From positions 1 through 55,977 of the forward strand of contig CAJUMR010000016.1 of the NCBI GenBank assembly GCA_910587475.1: DNA of 55,977 nt. Direction: 5' to 3'. This DNA comes from an uncultured Muribaculaceae bacterium (GTDB lineage: Bacteria > Bacteroidota > Bacteroidia > Bacteroidales > Muribaculaceae). The notes beneath the pieces are model-generated. The model worked only from the letters and a program-made list of their open reading frames with translations. It was not told the DNA's origin and ran no database searches. Shown piece after piece: positions 43,401 to 52,630 of the stretch. A program made the position numbers and the translations under genes. Within the stretch, counting starts at the first letter, position 1; each line of letters begins with the position of its first letter.

Positions 43401-45998
43401 TCAATTTCTGAACACAAGTTCTTCTCCATCGTCACTGACATCAATGATGATCGGACGCGATTTATCGACATTCTGTGCCAAGATATCCTTTGACAGACGG
43501 TTAAGCACCTGTCGGTGGATGACTCGTTTGACCGGTCTTGCTCCAAACTCGGGATCAAAGCCCTCCTCTGCGAGATAACTCAGCGCCTTGGGTGTGACTT
43601 CGAGTTTTATGCCGCTGTTGTAGTCAAGCATCTTCTGGATACTCTTGATCTGGAGTCCGACAATCTCCTCGATTTCGACGCGGTTAAGCGGAGTGAACAT
43701 TATTATCTCGTCGATACGGTTGAGGAATTCGGGACGAATTGTCTGTTTGAGCATGTCGAGCACCTGTTCTTTGGTCTTCTCGACAGTTTCAGCCTTATTA
43801 TCGTCGGTCATGGCTGCAAAATTGTCGCGGATAAGATGCGAACCCATATTGGAAGTCATGATGATGATGGTGTTCTTGAAGTTGACATTACGTCCTTTGT
43901 TGTCGGTAAGTCGTCCGTCATCAAGCACCTGCAGGAGGATGTTGAACACATCGGGATGAGCCTTTTCGATCTCATCGAAGAGCACTACAGAGTAAGGCTT
44001 GCGGCGCACGGCCTCAGTCAACTGGCCACCTTCGTCGTAGCCGACATATCCCGGAGGCGCTCCGACGAGACGCGACACAGCGTGTTTCTCCTGATATTCG
44101 CTCATGTCGATACGGGTCATCATGTTCTCATCATCGAAGAGGTATTCGGCCAACGCCTTGGCAAGCTCAGTCTTACCGACACCGGTAGTGCCGAGGAAGA
44201 TAAACGATCCGATCGGTCGTTTCGGGTCATTAAGACCTGCACGGCTTCGGCGTACAGCGTCAGCGATAGCGCTGATGGCCTCATCCTGTCCTACTACACG
44301 CGAATGGAGCTCGGCCTCGAGATGGAGCAGTTTCTCTTTTTCTGACTGCACCATCTTGTTGACCGGAATTCCAGTCCAGCGTGAAACAACATCTGCAATA
44401 TCTTCAGAGTCGACCTCTTCCTTGATCAAGGCTTTCTCTCCCTGCATCATGCGCAGCTGTTCCTGGATTGTCTCATTTTCTTTTTCTTTCTCACTGATGC
44501 GAGAATAACGGATCTCAGCCACCTTGGCATAATCGCCTTCGCGTTCGGCCTTCTCGGCGTCGAAATTCAACTGCTCAATGTCGATCTTGTTCTGCTGGAT
44601 GCGGTTGATAAGGTCTTTTTCGGCCTTCCATTTGGCAGAGTATTCCTTCTCTTCCTCTCTCATCTGGGCGAGTTCCCTCTCGATATCGCGCACTTTGGCG
44701 TCATCGCCTTCGCGCTTGATCGCCTCACGCTCGATTTCTTTCTGCGCGATCCGGCGCGAAATATCATCGAGAGCCTGCGGCACCGAATCGATCTCGAGCT
44801 TGAGCTTCGAGGCTGCTTCATCGATAAGGTCGATCGCCTTATCGGGGAGGAAACGATCTGTGATATAACGTTCGGACAGCTGCACAGCGGCAATAATCGC
44901 CTCATCGCGGATGCGTACTTTATGATGGTTCTCATAGCGTTCTTTCAGCCCACGCAGGATGGCAATGGCGCTTGCCTCATCGGGTTCGTTGACCATTACT
45001 TTCTGGAAACGGCGTTCGAGCGCTTTATCTTTTTCGAAATATTTCTGATACTCATCGAGGGTTGTCGCGCCTATACTGCGTAACTCACCGCGTGCAAGAG
45101 CTGGCTTCAGGATGTTGGCGGCATCCATGGCGCCTTCGCCCTTTCCGGCGCCAACCAATGTGTGTATCTCGTCGATGAACAAGATTATCTCACCATCGGC
45201 AGCAGTCACTTCGTTGACGATCGCTTTCAAACGTTCTTCAAACTCGCCTTTGTATTTGGCCCCTGCGACAAGCGCTCCCATATCGAGCGAATAGATCTGT
45301 TTTGTGCGTAGATTTTCAGGCACATCACCTCTGACTATGCGATGAGCAAGACCTTCGGCAATGGCCGTCTTGCCTGTGCCCGGTTCGCCGATAAGCATCG
45401 GGTTATTTTTTGTGCGCCGGCTGAGGATCTGAAGCACCCTGCGGATTTCTTCGTCGCGGCCGATTACAGGATCAAGCTTTCCGGAACGGGCACGCTCGTT
45501 GAGGTTGACAGCATATTTTGACAGTGCGTTGTATGTCTCCTCTGCACTTTGGTCAGTTGCTTTTTTGCCTTTTCGCAGCTCCTCTATGGCAGCTTTGAGT
45601 TCTTTGTCGCTCAAACCGGCATCTTTCAGAATTGTCGAAGCCTGCGAATTGATATCGAAAATAGCAAGCAATATCGCTTCGAGAGTGACATATTCATCAC
45701 CTTGTTTTTTAGCTATATCCAGCGCTTTCTGGAGCACATCATTGGACACTCGGCTCAGATAAGGCTCTCCGCCCGACACTTTCGGCAAAGCGTCAATCGC
45801 ACGATCGATCTGGGTGCTGACAACTGCGATGTTGGCACCTATCTTTTGGAAAATGAACTTCACGAGCGACTCGCCCTCCTCTGCCACGCCTTTAAGCAGG
45901 TGAACGGGTTCGATCGACTGTTGACCGGCCGAACGAGCAATTTCAACTGCCTTCTGTATGGCTTCTTGCGATTTAATGGTAAAATTGTTGAAATTCAT
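43401..45998 (-). CDS. clpB: ATP-dependent protein disaggregase ClpB
   Basis: A Hsp100 chaperone that, with DnaK, pulls proteins out of aggregates after heat stress; 865 residues, full length. The N-domain (about 1-145) starts MNFNNFTIKSQEAIQKAVEI. The first AAA+ module has Walker A GEPGTGKTA, the second GTTGVGKTE, and IDEIHTLVGAG and FDEIEKAHPDVF are the Walker B regions. Between them lies the long M-domain coiled coil (about 400-530; KEYSAKWKAEKDLINRIQQN). It is a single-gene unit. The 190-bp divergent spacer upstream contains an unusual hairpin with a T-tract on the opposite strand. Confidence 0.97.
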   Translation of the reverse strand: MNFNNFTIKSQEAIQKAVEIARSAGQQSIEPVHLLKGVAEEGESLVKFIFQKIGANIAVVSTQIDRAIDALPKVSGGEPYLSRVSNDVLQKALDIAKKQGDEYVTLEAILLAIFDINSQASTILKDAGLSDKELKAAIEELRKGKKATDQSAEETYNALSKYAVNLNERARSGKLDPVIGRDEEIRRVLQILSRRTKNNPMLIGEPGTGKTAIAEGLAHRIVRGDVPENLRTKQIYSLDMGALVAGAKYKGEFEERLKAIVNEVTAADGEIILFIDEIHTLVGAGKGEGAMDAANILKPALARGELRSIGATTLDEYQKYFEKDKALERRFQKVMVNEPDEASAIAILRGLKERYENHHKVRIRDEAIIAAVQLSERYITDRFLPDKAIDLIDEAASKLKLEIDSVPQALDDISRRIAQKEIEREAIKREGDDAKVRDIERELAQMREEEKEYSAKWKAEKDLINRIQQNKIDIEQLNFDAEKAEREGDYAKVAEIRYSRISEKEKENETIQEQLRMMQGEKALIKEEVDSEDIADVVSRWTGIPVNKMVQSEKEKLLHLEAELHSRVVGQDEAISAIADAVRRSRAGLNDPKRPIGSFIFLGTTGVGKTELAKALAEYLFDDENMMTRIDMSEYQEKHAVSRLVGAPPGYVGYDEGGQLTEAVRRKPYSVVLFDEIEKAHPDVFNILLQVLDDGRLTDNKGRNVNFKNTIIIMTSNMGSHLIRDNFAAMTDDNKAETVEKTKEQVLDMLKQTIRPEFLNRIDEIIMFTPLNRVEIEEIVGLQIKSIQKMLDYNSGIKLEVTPKALSYLAEEGFDPEFGARPVKRVIHRQVLNRLSKDILAQNVDKSRPIIIDVSDDGEELVFRN

Positions 45999-46102
45999 AA
46001 TGGTGTTGATGAAATTCTATATGTGTAAATTATTTAATTCAGTTTTATATATCTTTTATTTGGTAACAACCTCAACGGAGTTTTGTTTGACATCAGCTAT
46101 AC

Positions 46103-46140
46103 AAATAGTGTGCCGAATTGGCAGATACACTATTTTTTTT
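46103..46140 (+). terminator. Terminator-like hairpin in the clpB/propeller divergent spacer
   Basis: AAATAGTGT (46103-46111) pairs with ACACTATTT (46127-46135), with an inner GCC/GGC pairing around GAATT. A T-run to 46140 follows on the plus strand. No plus-strand gene lies before it, since clpB points away. It could end a short unannotated RNA, or act as a structure in the clpB 5' region on the other strand. Confidence 0.5.
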
Positions 46141-46160
46141 GTGAACTCCAATAAATCTCT

Positions 46161-46168
46161 TATATTTG
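46161..46168 (+). promoter_or_regulatory. -7 promoter box of the propeller lipoprotein gene
   Basis: TATATTTG, a perfect TAnnTTTG box, 22 bases before the ATG at 46191 and 20 bases past the hairpin T-tract. Confidence 0.65.
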
Positions 46169-46190
46169 CAGAAACTTAAAACAAATCAAC

Positions 46191-47333
46191 ATGAAAACAT
46201 CGCGTAACACACTGCTGCTCCTATCGGTAGCCATCGCGCTGACAGCGACCGGCTGCAGTAGCAACCGTAATGATGAAACACATCAACTCCAGACTATCGA
46301 CGTGATCGGCAACGCCAATCATCCCGACACAGGAAACGCATCAGAAATCATTGAAACTGTCGCCGTGCTTAACCCGACGGCTACGGATTCTACACTGATC
46401 GGCTACTGTGAAATTTCGGGAACAGCCGGTGACACTATTTATCTCCGCGACTCGAATTTCAGCCGTACCTCAAATATGATGATGACATTCGACATCAGCA
46501 ACGGAACATGTCTATCGGTTTTCGACCGCACAGGCCAAGGGCCTGAAGAGTACATTGCACCCTGGACAGCATGGAAAACTCCTGGTAAGGCAGACTGGAC
46601 CATATATGATCAACGAGCATATAAAATCATGAATTACACTTACGACGGCCATTACATCGGCAGTGTTTCCAATGACAGCATTTCAGAACTGCTTCCCAAC
46701 GGCAACGGTTGGGTCGGCATGAATAAATGGATGGCGGGCAACAACGACGATATTGAAATCATCCTTTACCAGTATGACACTGACCTCAATTTCATCGGAG
46801 AAATTGCAACCGGTATCGATTATTACCTGCTGGAGAATGGCAGTATCCACATTCCTATGAGCCTAACCTGTGTCAACGGCAAACCATATTTCCAAGACAA
46901 CGATACACTTTATACCGTCAACGGCAAGGAATTCGAACGCGCGATAGCATTCAATACCGGCGACAGACGTGCCCCACGTTTCCAGAAATGGGAAGAATAC
47001 TACAACCAACGCACAAACTATCTGCTGATATTCAGTGCAATCGCCAACGCCAAACATGTGCTAGTGAGCTATTCGCTCGACGGCAAGGAATATTCCCAGA
47101 TCTATCGTCGAAGCGACGGTCAACTACTCTTCTCTCGCTCATCTGATTATAATGGTCAAAATCCCGACAGAGGTTATCCTGTCATGATTGACGGCAAGGA
47201 GACTCTCGGTTTCCCGCAGGACTATGCAGATGACGATTACTTCTACCTCATGGTCGACGCAGGCAAAATGGCAGAGGTGACTGGCGACGAAGATTGTAAT
47301 CCGGCATTTGTGAAAATCAAAATCAACGATTAA
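46191..47333 (+). CDS. Six-bladed beta-propeller lipoprotein
   Basis: A 380-residue lipoprotein (lipobox LTATGC, Cys22). The mature part fits the Bacteroidetes six-bladed propeller family (PF17170-like): an opening TIYLRDSNFSRTSNMMMTFD blade, then the signature FDRTGQGPEEYIAPWTAW, and repeated strands with WTIYDQRAYKIMNYTYDGHY. Such proteins are common on the surface of gut Bacteroidetes; ligands are unknown. It is a single-gene unit divergent from clpB. Its stop is followed within about 45 bp by the end of the converging MBOAT gene. Confidence 0.8.
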   Translation: MKTSRNTLLLLSVAIALTATGCSSNRNDETHQLQTIDVIGNANHPDTGNASEIIETVAVLNPTATDSTLIGYCEISGTAGDTIYLRDSNFSRTSNMMMTFDISNGTCLSVFDRTGQGPEEYIAPWTAWKTPGKADWTIYDQRAYKIMNYTYDGHYIGSVSNDSISELLPNGNGWVGMNKWMAGNNDDIEIILYQYDTDLNFIGEIATGIDYYLLENGSIHIPMSLTCVNGKPYFQDNDTLYTVNGKEFERAIAFNTGDRRAPRFQKWEEYYNQRTNYLLIFSAIANAKHVLVSYSLDGKEYSQIYRRSDGQLLFSRSSDYNGQNPDRGYPVMIDGKETLGFPQDYADDDYFYLMVDAGKMAEVTGDEDCNPAFVKIKIND

Positions 47334-47378
47334 GGCGTAATCACTTCTAAGCACCTGAGCCTGTCAGAGAGCAGGCCA

Positions 47379-48881
47379 TCAATACTGCAGATAGACAAAT
47401 GGCACTAATTCACTGCGACGTGTCTGTATGACAAGGAACAGCAACGCGGCAAGAAATATCGACTGCCAGATCACAGGCAGCGCACTGTAGACATTGATGG
47501 TGCCCGTGGTCCATGATTTCGGTGTGAAGTGCATTACGTAACCGGCTGCCATGGCTACGACAATCATAACGTAGCTCTCTACAAATTGATGAGCGACATC
47601 GATGTGGAAATCATTCCACATCTGTACAGCCATGTCGCCAATCGTGTCGGGCGACGGTGCGCGGAAGAAAGTGAAGCCTATGACAACAAGGGAAAATGTC
47701 ACTGCCATATTGGCAAAACGTATGACAAAATTTCCCCTCAACGGCTCGGGGAGTCTCCAGACTTTTCTTATCATCTTGTGGATAGCGAGCAACGCTCCAT
47801 GATAAGCGCCCCAGAGAATGTACATCCATGAAGCGCCATGCCACAAACCGCCGAGCACCATTGTCATGAAATTGTTGAAGTAAGTGCGTTTTGTACCCTT
47901 GCGGTTGCCTCCGAGAGGAATGTAAAGATAGTCTCTGAGCCATGTCGACAACGATATATGCCATCTGCGCCAAAAATCGGATGGGTTCTGAGCCTTGAAA
48001 GGCGCATTGAAATTATCTTTGAACTCATATCCAAGCAGCAGGGCAATGCCGATGGCCATGTCGGAATAGCCTGAGAAATCACAATAAAGCTGAAGTGTGA
48101 AACCGATGCATCCCATCATATTTTCGAAACCGGAATATAATGACGGATTATCGAATATGCGGTCGACAAAGTTGCCGCTGATGTAATCGGCTACAATCAC
48201 TTTCTTCACGAGACCGAACATTATCAATGCCAGCCCCCGGCTTATCTGCTCTTTTGTCGCTTCAGGCCGTGAGTAAATCTGGGGAAGCATATCCTTGGCT
48301 CTAACCACAGGCCCGGCAAGCAAAGGCGGGAAAAATGTGAGGAAAAAGCAGTAATCTATAAAATTACGTGCAGGTTTCATTTCTTTGCGATAGATATCGA
48401 CTATATAACTGATCGACCGGAAAGTGAAGAATGAAATGCCTGCGGGCAAGACTATGTCGAGCGCATCGAAGTCAGACGATGTGATGCGGCTGAAAGCATC
48501 GAGCAGCAGATTGAGATACTTGAAGTAGACCAGCATGCCAACATTAAGCGCAACGTTGACAAAAACTATCGCACGGCGTTTCCACGATGTTGTCAAGCTG
48601 TCGAGCCACAGGCCGAGCAAATAATCGGTCACACAGATACCCAAAAGGATGAAGCAACACCATGCACTTGATTTATAGTAGAAATACAACGAAAACATGA
48701 TAACGAATATCATGCGCAGACGTCCATGACCTCTCATGGCCCGATAGACCGCGAGAAACAGAAGAAACAAGATCAGAAACAATCCAGTGTTGAACAGCAA
48801 CGGTGAACGTGGATCATATGATAATATGTCGGCAAGCTTGTTGAGATCAAAGCGGCCGAAAAAGGATGAAAGCGTTTCCAT
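47379..48881 (-). CDS. MBOAT-family membrane O-acyltransferase (AlgI-like)
   Basis: A 500-residue polytopic membrane enzyme that passes acyl groups, usually acetyl, across the membrane for modification of polysaccharide or peptidoglycan. The MBOAT core is clear: GISFFTFRSISYIVDIYRKE, FPPLLAGPVVRAKDMLPQI, LQLYCDFSGYSDMAIGIALL and FWRRWHISLSTWLRDYLYIP. The presumed catalytic histidine is about residue 348 in GGLWHGASW. The ATG at 48881 overlaps the upstream stop as TGATG; the frame begins one codon earlier at a TTG. It is last in the leftward operon and directly follows two SGNH-fold proteins that could be its extracytoplasmic acyltransferase partners. Confidence 0.93.
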   Translation of the reverse strand: METLSSFFGRFDLNKLADILSYDPRSPLLFNTGLFLILFLLFLAVYRAMRGHGRLRMIFVIMFSLYFYYKSSAWCCFILLGICVTDYLLGLWLDSLTTSWKRRAIVFVNVALNVGMLVYFKYLNLLLDAFSRITSSDFDALDIVLPAGISFFTFRSISYIVDIYRKEMKPARNFIDYCFFLTFFPPLLAGPVVRAKDMLPQIYSRPEATKEQISRGLALIMFGLVKKVIVADYISGNFVDRIFDNPSLYSGFENMMGCIGFTLQLYCDFSGYSDMAIGIALLLGYEFKDNFNAPFKAQNPSDFWRRWHISLSTWLRDYLYIPLGGNRKGTKRTYFNNFMTMVLGGLWHGASWMYILWGAYHGALLAIHKMIRKVWRLPEPLRGNFVIRFANMAVTFSLVVIGFTFFRAPSPDTIGDMAVQMWNDFHIDVAHQFVESYVMIVVAMAAGYVMHFTPKSWTTGTINVYSALPVIWQSIFLAALLFLVIQTRRSELVPFVYLQY

Positions 48882-50167
48882 CAATCAAATTCTTTTAACG
48901 ATAGGGCATTGATAATAGCATTATAGAGCATTTGTCCGGCAACCTCGTAACCTTGACGGCTGTGATGTATGCGGTCGCGGCTGAACAACTTTGCAGAAAT
49001 CCAGGCGTTGGAAGATCCGGCGCCACCTGCCGCACGATACCAGTCGTAGACTGCCACGCCATTGGCGGCTCCATAGTCGACAATGGCACTACGGACATCG
49101 GCAATGCGATTATTGACGACATAGGACACCCGGCCTTTGCGGCGTATGCGCCTCTGGCACTCCGATGGAGTAACCAGCAGGATACATGCATCGGGGCTGT
49201 TGGCCTGTAAATCGGAAACAAGACTGTCGACCTGACGCAAGAACTCTTCGCGGTTGAAGCGTCCGAAAGCCTCGTTGGTACCGAGACTGACAATGATCAG
49301 ATCCGGCTCAAGCATCGCTATAGACCGGCCAAATTCAGGCACCCGGTTATAAGAAGAATACATTGCACCATTGATGCCGATCGAGTTATAGGCTACTCCT
49401 ACTTCATCACTGACGAGTTCCATGCCATAGATAGAGACGTTGCCGAACGATGTAAGGTCGACAGTAATCTCCTCGCAAGGAAACGGGAGGCCGATCTCCA
49501 GCGCTCCGGGCACATCGTCATATGACTCAGCATAGATCAACGATGAAGAACCACTGCGAACAGAAGTAACACTCGGTGTGCCACCTCCATAATAGATAAA
49601 CAGCCTTTCAAACGGCTCTGAAGCAGCAACCGTGAAGCCGAAGGCCTGAGAATCGGGAGTCAGCGAGATACCTGTAAAACCCATTGGCCTTGACCAGTTA
49701 TTAGCAATCAGTTTCTCACTGGAGAACTTGGATGTAGATTTGATTGAAAAATCGATGGGCTGATTTGTTCCGGCAAGCTTCAAGGGCACAATCAATCCGC
49801 GTCCGGCAGATCCGAAGCGGTTCTGAAACAACCGTCTGACATGCCCGGTCGATATATCGGCCTGAATGTGGGAATCGCCGATATGCACAATCCTAACAGC
49901 CTTCTCGCCGCTGTTCACCATAGCCGAAGCCAGACCGCTCCAGTCTGCGCCATTCAATGATATTACATTTTCAGCAGCATCAAGAAACCTATACGCCGAC
50001 AGATCGACAGCCGCACAGCTATCCTGACAACTACTGCCTCCATTGAATTCAATCTCTGGATTCTCCCTGATAAAATCATCGGGGAGATCCTCATCGTCGG
50101 CAAAAACAGTGAATGCCACAGCCGACACCATACAGATCAATGACAAGTGTCTACGTAAGCTATTCAT
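48881..50167 (-). CDS. Exported SGNH/GDSL-fold esterase or acyltransferase (first MBOAT partner)
   Basis: A 428-residue secreted protein with signal peptide ending near AVAFTVFA. SGNH elements are all present: block I VHIGDSHIQAD (Ser99), a Gly-containing block around YYGGGTPSV, block III SLGTNEAFG (Asn) and block V SRDRIHHSRQGY with Asp398 and His401. A beta-rich insert of roughly 150 residues separates blocks I and III, as in AlgX/PatB-like or CBM-bearing SGNH proteins. It overlaps the preceding SGNH gene by 8 bp and the MBOAT gene by one base. It probably transfers or removes acetyl groups on a cell-surface glycan; the target is unknown. Confidence 0.85.
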   Translation of the reverse strand: MNSLRRHLSLICMVSAVAFTVFADDEDLPDDFIRENPEIEFNGGSSCQDSCAAVDLSAYRFLDAAENVISLNGADWSGLASAMVNSGEKAVRIVHIGDSHIQADISTGHVRRLFQNRFGSAGRGLIVPLKLAGTNQPIDFSIKSTSKFSSEKLIANNWSRPMGFTGISLTPDSQAFGFTVAASEPFERLFIYYGGGTPSVTSVRSGSSSLIYAESYDDVPGALEIGLPFPCEEITVDLTSFGNVSIYGMELVSDEVGVAYNSIGINGAMYSSYNRVPEFGRSIAMLEPDLIIVSLGTNEAFGRFNREEFLRQVDSLVSDLQANSPDACILLVTPSECQRRIRRKGRVSYVVNNRIADVRSAIVDYGAANGVAVYDWYRAAGGAGSSNAWISAKLFSRDRIHHSRQGYEVAGQMLYNAIINALSLKEFD

Positions 50168-51581
50168 TGATTTTCATTTTCAAAGAATTGACAAACTCTT
50201 TGGCAAGTTCACCGCCACCTTTGTGATTCAGATGGATATAGTCGGCATTGACAAGTCCCCTGTCGCGCCAGTCTACGATGGCGTCTTCACCTCCCATTGC
50301 CTTGCGTGTGTCCCAGAAGAGGATGCCGTTGCTCGCCGCACATTTTCGCTGTGCGGCAATCATAGCCTCAACCGTCGGAATTGAGCCGACAGAAGCTCCG
50401 TTTTTCCAACCTCGGTCGCCGACTCCAAGCATCATTATATCGCAATCGGGATAACACTCCTTGATGCGCGCTATGACCCTCGACATCAATTTTCCGTAAG
50501 ACGAATAATCTGTCTGTTCGGGTGACAACGCATTCATGCCGTACTCGAGAATGATAAGGTCGTAAGAGATATGCCCGCGTGACTCTCCGGCAACTTCGGG
50601 CGAAAGCATCCGGTGGGATGCCCCGGAATTACCACGCAGCGACATGCAGTCGACCCCCACTCCATTGCCATCTTCAAGCCAGGCACCCAACACTTTAAGA
50701 CCAGCAGAATGAGACACAATCTTGAGCCGCGAAGTCTCGCCTGACACAGATAACATCTGTATGTGTTCACCGGGTTCGACCTCATAATCATTCTCGCATG
50801 AATCCGTGCTGATAGTGATTCGACCGGCCGACGAAGCGACAAACAGCAATTTCGATGAATTCCAATGTCGTGCATTGTCGAATTTTGCCGCTTTGAAAGT
50901 TGTCACAGCGCCATCATCTCCTTTACAATACTCGCCGGACAAAGTCTTGAGTCTGTCGCTCTGATGATTGCGGATGTCTATGACCGTCCATCCATCATCG
51001 CTCTGATTTACAGACCTTCTGAAACCGGGGAAGTCGCTGTGCATCGACATATAACCGACTCCGTTTCCTCCATACTCGGCCTGTAGCAGACGCCTTATAT
51101 CCTGCGTCAGGATATCTCCTTCGATATACGAATCTCCGATAACTGCTATCCTTGCCAACCGTGACCGGCTCGCCGACAATGCCTGCTTAAAGTGACGCAG
51201 GCCATCGCCGTCTGCCGAATAGTCCTCAATCGGGAGCACACCGTCGATACGCCGGATATCTGCGGCATCAACGATTGCAGTTTCGGCGATCGGTTCGATA
51301 GTTTCCGTTACTACAGGTTCTGAGGTCTTGACCTCCTGAACCGGCAACTCAATCTCGCTTGTCACCTCAGCCATAGCTTCTTCGAGTGCCGGATCTATAA
51401 GCCCGTCGCTCTGCGAGGCAATGGCTTCAACGGCCACAGGCTCCAACAGATCTTCGATCAGGCTGAAGTTGCTCACCTTACCACCGGTCACGCTATGCCA
51501 GTCAACAACAGACATCACAGCCAACAGACCGAATGCGATGAACGGAACGACTATATTATTGTCGAGATCAAACTGTTTCAT
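50160..51581 (-). CDS. Membrane-anchored SGNH/GDSL-fold protein (second MBOAT partner)
   Basis: A 473-residue protein. A single N-terminal membrane helix (NNIVVPFIAFGLLAVMSVV) anchors it, without a cleavage site. A long acidic linker (about 40-110, rich in Glu, Val, Pro and Thr) follows. The SGNH domain has block I AVIGDSYIEGD (Ser151), block III ILEYGMNAL (Asn) and block V ADYIHLNHKGGGELA with Asp447 and His450. It is similar in plan to its downstream neighbour, so the pair probably arose by duplication. It overlaps the isochorismate synthase gene by ATGA upstream and the other SGNH gene by 8 bp. Confidence 0.85.
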   Translation of the reverse strand: MKQFDLDNNIVVPFIAFGLLAVMSVVDWHSVTGGKVSNFSLIEDLLEPVAVEAIASQSDGLIDPALEEAMAEVTSEIELPVQEVKTSEPVVTETIEPIAETAIVDAADIRRIDGVLPIEDYSADGDGLRHFKQALSASRSRLARIAVIGDSYIEGDILTQDIRRLLQAEYGGNGVGYMSMHSDFPGFRRSVNQSDDGWTVIDIRNHQSDRLKTLSGEYCKGDDGAVTTFKAAKFDNARHWNSSKLLFVASSAGRITISTDSCENDYEVEPGEHIQMLSVSGETSRLKIVSHSAGLKVLGAWLEDGNGVGVDCMSLRGNSGASHRMLSPEVAGESRGHISYDLIILEYGMNALSPEQTDYSSYGKLMSRVIARIKECYPDCDIMMLGVGDRGWKNGASVGSIPTVEAMIAAQRKCAASNGILFWDTRKAMGGEDAIVDWRDRGLVNADYIHLNHKGGGELAKEFVNSLKMKINE

Positions 51582-52630
51582 TTACGACTATTCCCGATCA
51601 GATCTTTTAGAATAAGTGATTTAGCTTCTGTCTCACGCCATTCGTCGTCAATATCAGAATCCGGCATGATGCCACCTCCGACATACATACACCACACGGC
51701 ATTGTCGAAATTGACACAACGCAGATTGACGTATGCTGCAAGACTGCAAGCCTCGGAAATCGCCACATAGCCTCCGTAGCAGCGGCGGGGATGTCGCTCC
51801 ACCTCAACGATTTTCTCCAGAGCTGCAGACAACGGATAGCCCGCCAAAGCCGGCGTAGGATTGAGGGCGCGGAGTATTTCTATCGGGCGGCAATCTTCAT
51901 TGCGCCCTTTGATGACAGTGCAAAGATGCTGTATATTTCCAGTGGTGATGGTCTCGGTCGGACCGACTTCGGGTGCAAGACCGAGATCATACAGACGATC
52001 AACTATATAGTTCCTTACTATGGCCTGCTCGGCTATGTTTTTTCCGCTCCAGGGCAGATCTCTGTCTGCGAGATCGCGGGTGCCGGCCAAGGCCATAGTT
52101 TCGAAATGCTCACCGTCGGAGACAAGAAGTATCTCGGGCGAGGCGCCTATCCAGAAACCATGTTTGGGAGTATAGTAGAAATATCTGAATGCTTCGTCAT
52201 GACAATTGAAATACTCTTCCGCCACTTTTATCCAATCGACACCCGCCGCATCGCCTGCAATCGTTCGCGACACAACAACTTTACCGCCGTGATCCTGCAG
52301 ATGTTCGATAGTGAGGTCAAGCGATTTTCCATAAGTAACGCGGTCAGTCGACTCCGTCCATGCCGCCGGACATTGAGACACGGCATTAGAGCCGATCAAC
52401 TCAACGACCGAGGCCGCAGAGGCCCTGTCGCGGATGACAAATTCATCGCCGGCGCCGCCACACCAAGCATTTACTATGAAGGCACGGTCTGACAACAACG
52501 GCGATTCTTCGCCGGGATCAGCAAAGAAACACAAATCGCCTGATGCAGGGCGGACATAAACGGCAAAAGGCAGACGCATCTTGACAGAAATGTCGACAGC
52601 CCGCCTTATTTCTTCTGAGAATTGTATCAT
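51578..52630 (-). CDS. menF: Isochorismate synthase (chorismate-binding enzyme)
   Basis: Converts chorismate to isochorismate, the first step of menaquinone synthesis; 350 residues, short because the N-terminal domain is reduced. The general base Lys117 lies in GKVVVSRTIAGD. GFWIGASPEILLVSDGEHFE, ETMALAGTRDL, GNIQHLCTVIKG and the end block CYGGYVAISEACSLAAYVNL / GGGIMPDSDIDDEWRETEAK are typical of MenF/EntC. No menD, menH or other men genes adjoin it. It overlaps rimO (4 bp) and the SGNH gene (4 bp). An EntC-type siderophore role is possible but not supported by neighbours. Confidence 0.88.
   Translation of the reverse strand: MIQFSEEIRRAVDISVKMRLPFAVYVRPASGDLCFFADPGEESPLLSDRAFIVNAWCGGAGDEFVIRDRASAASVVELIGSNAVSQCPAAWTESTDRVTYGKSLDLTIEHLQDHGGKVVVSRTIAGDAAGVDWIKVAEEYFNCHDEAFRYFYYTPKHGFWIGASPEILLVSDGEHFETMALAGTRDLADRDLPWSGKNIAEQAIVRNYIVDRLYDLGLAPEVGPTETITTGNIQHLCTVIKGRNEDCRPIEILRALNPTPALAGYPLSAALEKIVEVERHPRRCYGGYVAISEACSLAAYVNLRCVNFDNAVWCMYVGGGIMPDSDIDDEWRETEAKSLILKDLIGNSRK

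Noticed and set aside
45549..46028. Plus-strand frame antisense to the start of clpB
   Set aside because: Mirror of conserved clpB sequence, Phe/Arg-rich and without motifs.
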